Source: JBBQXY01 sp051004815
Lineage (GTDB): Bacteria > Chloroflexota > Ktedonobacteria > Ktedonobacterales > Ktedonobacteraceae
Reading direction: 5' to 3'
Assembly: GCA_051004815.1 (NCBI GenBank)
Contig: JBPCJY010000056.1
Coordinates: 1 to 7,428 of the forward strand
DNA: 7,428 bases
A program made the position numbers and the translations under genes. The notes below the pieces were generated by a model, which had not been told where the DNA came from, did no database searches, and worked only from the letters and a program-made list of their open reading frames with translations. Position 1 is the first letter of the stretch. Each line of letters opens with the position of its first letter. Positions 4,618 to 7,428 of this stretch are shown here, in pieces.

Positions 4618-7158
4618 ATGAAAGTGCCATTGAGTTGGCTTAAAGAATATGTTGACATAACAATGTCGCCAGAAGCATTGGCGCACACCATGACCATGGC
4701 AGGTCTGGAAGTTGAAGCCATTGAGTATGTCGGCGCGGACTGGGGCGATAAGATCATTACCGCCCAGATCATTCACCTGGAGAAGGTACCAGGGTCAGGT
4801 CACCTGAGCTATACGCGAGTGATCACAGGCAAAGAGGAATTGGGCGTCGTGTGTGGTGCGCCCAATATTCGCCAGGGCGACAAGGTGCCTCTGGCAAAGG
4901 TGGGCGCAAAGGTGGGCGATCTGCTGATTGCTGAGAAGAGGGCGATGGGCTACCTCTCGCAAGGCATGCTTTGCTCTCCTCGCGAGCTTGGTCTCGGCAA
5001 CGACCATGCTGGCATCTATATCCTTGATCCACAGACGGAAATTGGGCAACCGCTCGTTGCTGTATTGGGTGAGACTGTGCTGGATTTCTCCATTAAGGCC
5101 CATCGTGGCGACCTATCGTCGGTAATTGGCATTGCTCGTGAAGTCGCTGCCGTTACCAAACAGGAGCTGCATATTCCACAGCCGGTCGTGCAAGAGCAAG
5201 GTAAACCAGCGGGGGAGATGGTCAAAATAACCATTGAAGACGCCGACCTCTGTCCGCGTTACAGTGCGCGTATTGTCAGTGATCTCAAGATTGGCCCTTC
5301 GCCTTTCTGGATGGGCAGACGACTGCTGGCGGCAGGGATGCGACCGATTAACAACGTTGTCGATATTACCAACTACGTTATGTTAGAGTTCGGCCAGCCA
5401 CTGCATGGTTTCGATTATGATCTTGTGCGTCAGCAGCATATCATTGTGCGTCGCGCCCACGAGGGCGAAGAGATGACCACACTGGATGATGTGAAGCGCA
5501 AACTTACCCCGGAGATGCTGCTCATCACCGACCTCGAGGGGCCAACCGGTATTGCTGGTGTTATGGGTGGAGCAATCAGTGAAGTACATGCGGCGACGAC
5601 AACACTGCTCTTAGAGGCGGCGAACTTCAAGGCGGGCAATGTACGCCGTACCGCGACAGCACTGGGTCTGCGTACCGATGCTTCCAGCCGTTTCGAGAAG
5701 GGCCTTGACCCGAATCTCACGGTGATAGGGGCGAACCGCGCTGTGCAGTTGATGGTGGAACTGGCCGGGGGGACCGTGCATCCAGCTATCATAGATTACT
5801 ATCCTGCACCTGTTGAACCCCGCACTATCGCGTTCTCGACGGACGATGTCGAGTGGTTGACGGCGGTCAAGGTGACGCAGCACGAGGTGGTCGAGGCGTT
5901 GACCGCGCTGGGTTTCGGAGTAGTGCCAGATGAGCAGAGCAACAACATGCTGGTGATGGTGCCGACGTTCCGTATGGATGTCGAGGAGAGTGCCGACCTG
6001 GTCGAAGAGGTTGTGCGTATGATTGGCTACAATGCCATTCCCAGCACTATTCCCGTTGGCCCGTTGCCGGAGCCGCAGGGTACCTCCTGGTACACGCGGG
6101 AGTACGAGGTGCGCAATCTGCTGATCGGTGCTGGCTTGAACGAGATCGTCACCTATGCAATAACGAGTAGAGCGCGTATGGTCAATCTGCTGGCCCATGC
6201 CGATGCCTCCGCGGTGCGTTTTCTTTTGAAAGGGGCAAAGCAGGCGGCTTCCAATGGCACACACGCGGAATTGGTCGCAGCTAATGGTAGCCCGACTGCT
6301 GTTGTGCCATTCGACGTGCATTCCGTGCCAGCCGTAACTATCGTGAATCCGCTGAGCAACGACCTGGACAGTATGCGCCTGACGCTGATGAGCGGACTAT
6401 TGGAGACGATGCAGGAGAATAGTAAACGCACCAGGGCGGGTCTACGTTTCTTCGAGGTTGGGCGTCGTTACCTCCCGACGGGCGAGGCGAATAGTCAGCC
6501 GGATGAGCGGCGTAGTGTTGGTTTTGCCCTCTGCGGTCCCGCTGAGATTTCATGGGTGGCAGAGTTGGCACGCCCTGCCGATTTCTATGATGCGAAAGGC
6601 GTGGTGGAGCGGCTATTGACAGGACTACACATTAGTCAGTATCGCTTCACACCAACGCAGCATCCGACATTTCACCCTGGTCGCTGTGCGATGCTGGAAT
6701 TGTTGCGCCCTTCTGCCATTGGTGAGAAGACGTATAGCCCGATTGGCGTGCTAGGCGAGGTGCATCCATTAGTACAGCAGCGTTATGATCTGCCGTATCG
6801 CGCCTACCTGTGTGAGCTTGACCTGGAACACCTCTATCAAGCGGTACCCGCCAATTTGACGTATGCGCTCATCTCGCGCCACCAGGAACTCACGCGTGAT
6901 CTGGCCCTGGTGGTGGATCAGCAGGTACCCGCGGAAGATATCCATGATGCTATTGTACGCGGCGGTGGAGAGTTGCTGCGTTCGGTCGTCTTGTTCGATG
7001 TCTATACAGGTGAGCCTATTCCCGTGGGCAAAAAGAACCTGACCTATTCGCTGACCTATCAATCCCCCGACCGCACCCTTACCGATGCCGAGGCAAATAC
7101 GCTGCAAGAGCGCATCATCCGTTCATTGCATGACAATTTTGGGGCAGTTTTGCGCTAA
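4618..7158 (+). CDS. pheT: Phenylalanine--tRNA ligase beta subunit, 846 aa
   Basis: This is the non-catalytic, tRNA-binding and editing subunit of the alpha2-beta2 enzyme. Domains in order: the N-terminal MKVPLSWLKEYVDI start; an EMAP/OB-fold tRNA-binding domain (about 39-150); the B3/B4 editing domain (about 212-385, with NNVVDITNYVMLEFGQPLHGFD at 245-266); B5 (about 402-478, with FRMDVEESADLVEEVVRMIGY at 451-471); the inactive synthetase-like domain (about 490-735); and the C-terminal FDX-ACB anticodon-binding domain (about 753-846, SRHQELTRDLALVV onward). ATG 4618 is preferred because GAGGAG (4604-4609) lies 8 bases upstream; an in-frame GTG at 4609 overlaps that site. The protein is somewhat longer than the usual 800 residues, in part from an extra Ala-rich stretch of about 35-40 residues near 520-570. 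It is co-transcribed with pheS. Confidence 0.98.
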   Translation: MKVPLSWLKEYVDITMSPEALAHTMTMAGLEVEAIEYVGADWGDKIITAQIIHLEKVPGSGHLSYTRVITGKEELGVVCGAPNIRQGDKVPLAKVGAKVGDLLIAEKRAMGYLSQGMLCSPRELGLGNDHAGIYILDPQTEIGQPLVAVLGETVLDFSIKAHRGDLSSVIGIAREVAAVTKQELHIPQPVVQEQGKPAGEMVKITIEDADLCPRYSARIVSDLKIGPSPFWMGRRLLAAGMRPINNVVDITNYVMLEFGQPLHGFDYDLVRQQHIIVRRAHEGEEMTTLDDVKRKLTPEMLLITDLEGPTGIAGVMGGAISEVHAATTTLLLEAANFKAGNVRRTATALGLRTDASSRFEKGLDPNLTVIGANRAVQLMVELAGGTVHPAIIDYYPAPVEPRTIAFSTDDVEWLTAVKVTQHEVVEALTALGFGVVPDEQSNNMLVMVPTFRMDVEESADLVEEVVRMIGYNAIPSTIPVGPLPEPQGTSWYTREYEVRNLLIGAGLNEIVTYAITSRARMVNLLAHADASAVRFLLKGAKQAASNGTHAELVAANGSPTAVVPFDVHSVPAVTIVNPLSNDLDSMRLTLMSGLLETMQENSKRTRAGLRFFEVGRRYLPTGEANSQPDERRSVGFALCGPAEISWVAELARPADFYDAKGVVERLLTGLHISQYRFTPTQHPTFHPGRCAMLELLRPSAIGEKTYSPIGVLGEVHPLVQQRYDLPYRAYLCELDLEHLYQAVPANLTYALISRHQELTRDLALVVDQQVPAEDIHDAIVRGGGELLRSVVLFDVYTGEPIPVGKKNLTYSLTYQSPDRTLTDAEANTLQERIIRSLHDNFGAVLR

Positions 7159-7258
7159 CCCGGTGGAGGGACGGCACCAATCTAAGGTGAGGAGAGGTGT
7201 GCATCTCGTATCTCGTAGGGGCGGGAGTGGTGTGGAGGTGGAGTAGGGACGCTTGCCT

Positions 7259-7328
7259 TGTCATTCTGAGCGCAGCGAAGGATCTCATGCGCTGGATACC
7301 GAGATTCTTCACTGCGCTCAGAATGACA
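7259..7328. repeat. Large REP-like palindrome downstream of pheT
   Basis: Two 28-base arms (7259-7286 and 7301-7328) are inverted copies matching at 26 of 28 positions, with a 14-base loop. The mismatches are one A/C and one G-T that still pairs in RNA. The arm begins TGTCATTCTGAGCGCAG, a dispersed palindromic motif I recall from Chloroflexota and other genomes. As RNA it would form a very stable hairpin at the 3' end of the pheST message, which may protect it from 3' exonucleases. No T tract follows, so it is not a standard terminator. Confidence 0.8.
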
Positions 7329-7370
7329 GCCTTGCCCCTTCCTTCCCAAACACCCTCCCCGTGCAAGGAC

Positions 7371-7423
7371 CGCCCCGTTCCCGCCCCTGTCCTGCTGCGC
7401 TTCGCCCCGTTCCCGCCCCTGTC
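7371..7423. repeat. Tandem repeat, 32-base period, C-rich
   Basis: A 21-base sequence beginning CGCCCCGTTCCC occurs at 7371-7391 and identically at 7403-7423. The spacing is exactly 32 bases, with CTGCTGCGCTT between the copies. The second copy runs into TCATTCT at the window edge. It does not encode a repeat protein in an open frame that I can support. Confidence 0.7.
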
Positions 7424-7428
7424 ATTCT
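7420..7428. repeat. Possible start of a second REP-like arm (truncated by window edge)
   Basis: The last nine bases, TGTCATTCT, equal the first nine of the palindrome arm at 7259-7267. Nine bases alone could be chance, but the setting right after a tandem repeat in a repeat-rich gap makes a second palindrome plausible. Confidence 0.4.

Larger units (their letters stand above)
7159..7428. other. Gene-free, repeat-rich region downstream of pheT
   Basis: No credible coding frame is seen on either strand. The region holds a large REP-like hairpin, a C-rich stretch whose minus strand fits a G-quadruplex pattern (7335-7360), and a 32-base-period tandem repeat. No classical hairpin-plus-T-tract terminator is seen after pheT; GGTG/CACC at 7163-7182 is too weak to call. 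Confidence 0.6.

Noticed and set aside
5611..6321. 236-residue minus-strand frame within pheT
   Set aside because: It is a shadow of a clearly real pheT frame; its His/Arg/Gln-rich composition is typical of an antisense reading.
7371..7428. CRISPR array
   Set aside because: Only two repeats with an 11-base gap, low complexity and no cas genes; it is an ordinary tandem repeat.

Overview
The window looks like bacterial chromosome carrying one end of an integrated mobile element. The likeliest host is a Chloroflexota member, possibly Ktedonobacteria. This is inference from three things: an F420/FMN split-barrel oxidoreductase, a T-box-controlled pheS-pheT operon, and dispersed palindromes of the TCATTCTGAGCGCAG type, which I remember from such genomes. 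No 16S rRNA or other decisive marker is present.

Left part, about 1-2336: the integrase end of an integrated element. In order on the + strand are the tail of an unrecognised gene (1-157), a 196-residue protein with an N-terminal YNGW.N..TW motif (159-749), a 68-residue helix-turn-helix excisionase-like protein (802-1008), and a complete tyrosine recombinase (1021-2202). The genes are tightly packed and share a direction. The integrase points at the 3' end of a tRNA-Pro(GGG) gene on the opposite strand (2337-2410). That is the usual layout of an element inserted in the 3' end of a tRNA gene. The other end, and so the second att copy and most of the cargo, lies left of the window. Short repeats (110-124 and 2182-2196; 2211-2220 and 2271-2280) are candidate recombinase-binding sites.

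Middle, 2337-3553: the tRNA-Pro is its own transcription unit, with a good sigma-70-type promoter at 2435-2464 and a terminator hairpin at 2290-2327. Next is a small PPOX-family oxidoreductase on the minus strand (2495-2953) with a candidate promoter. The gap up to pheS holds a 72-bp inverted-repeat unit (3064-3135) and then a T-box leader (about 3210-3533). In the leader I can place the specifier codon TTC (Phe), the AGTA and AGAGAG motifs of stem I, the TGGTACC bulge, the antiterminator and the competing terminator.

Right part, 3554-7158: pheS and pheT, the alpha and beta subunits of phenylalanyl-tRNA synthetase, are 17 bases apart and should be co-transcribed under the T-box, so the operon is read when uncharged tRNA-Phe accumulates. 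After pheT, 7159-7428 has no gene. It holds a large REP-like hairpin, a C-rich stretch, a 32-base-period tandem repeat, and what may be the start of a second REP-like copy at the window edge.

I found no convincing new multi-gene system. The points most worth following up are the unseen cargo of the tRNA-Pro element, the YNGW protein with an apparent internal duplication, the repeats around the integrase, and the palindromic repeats flanking pheST.
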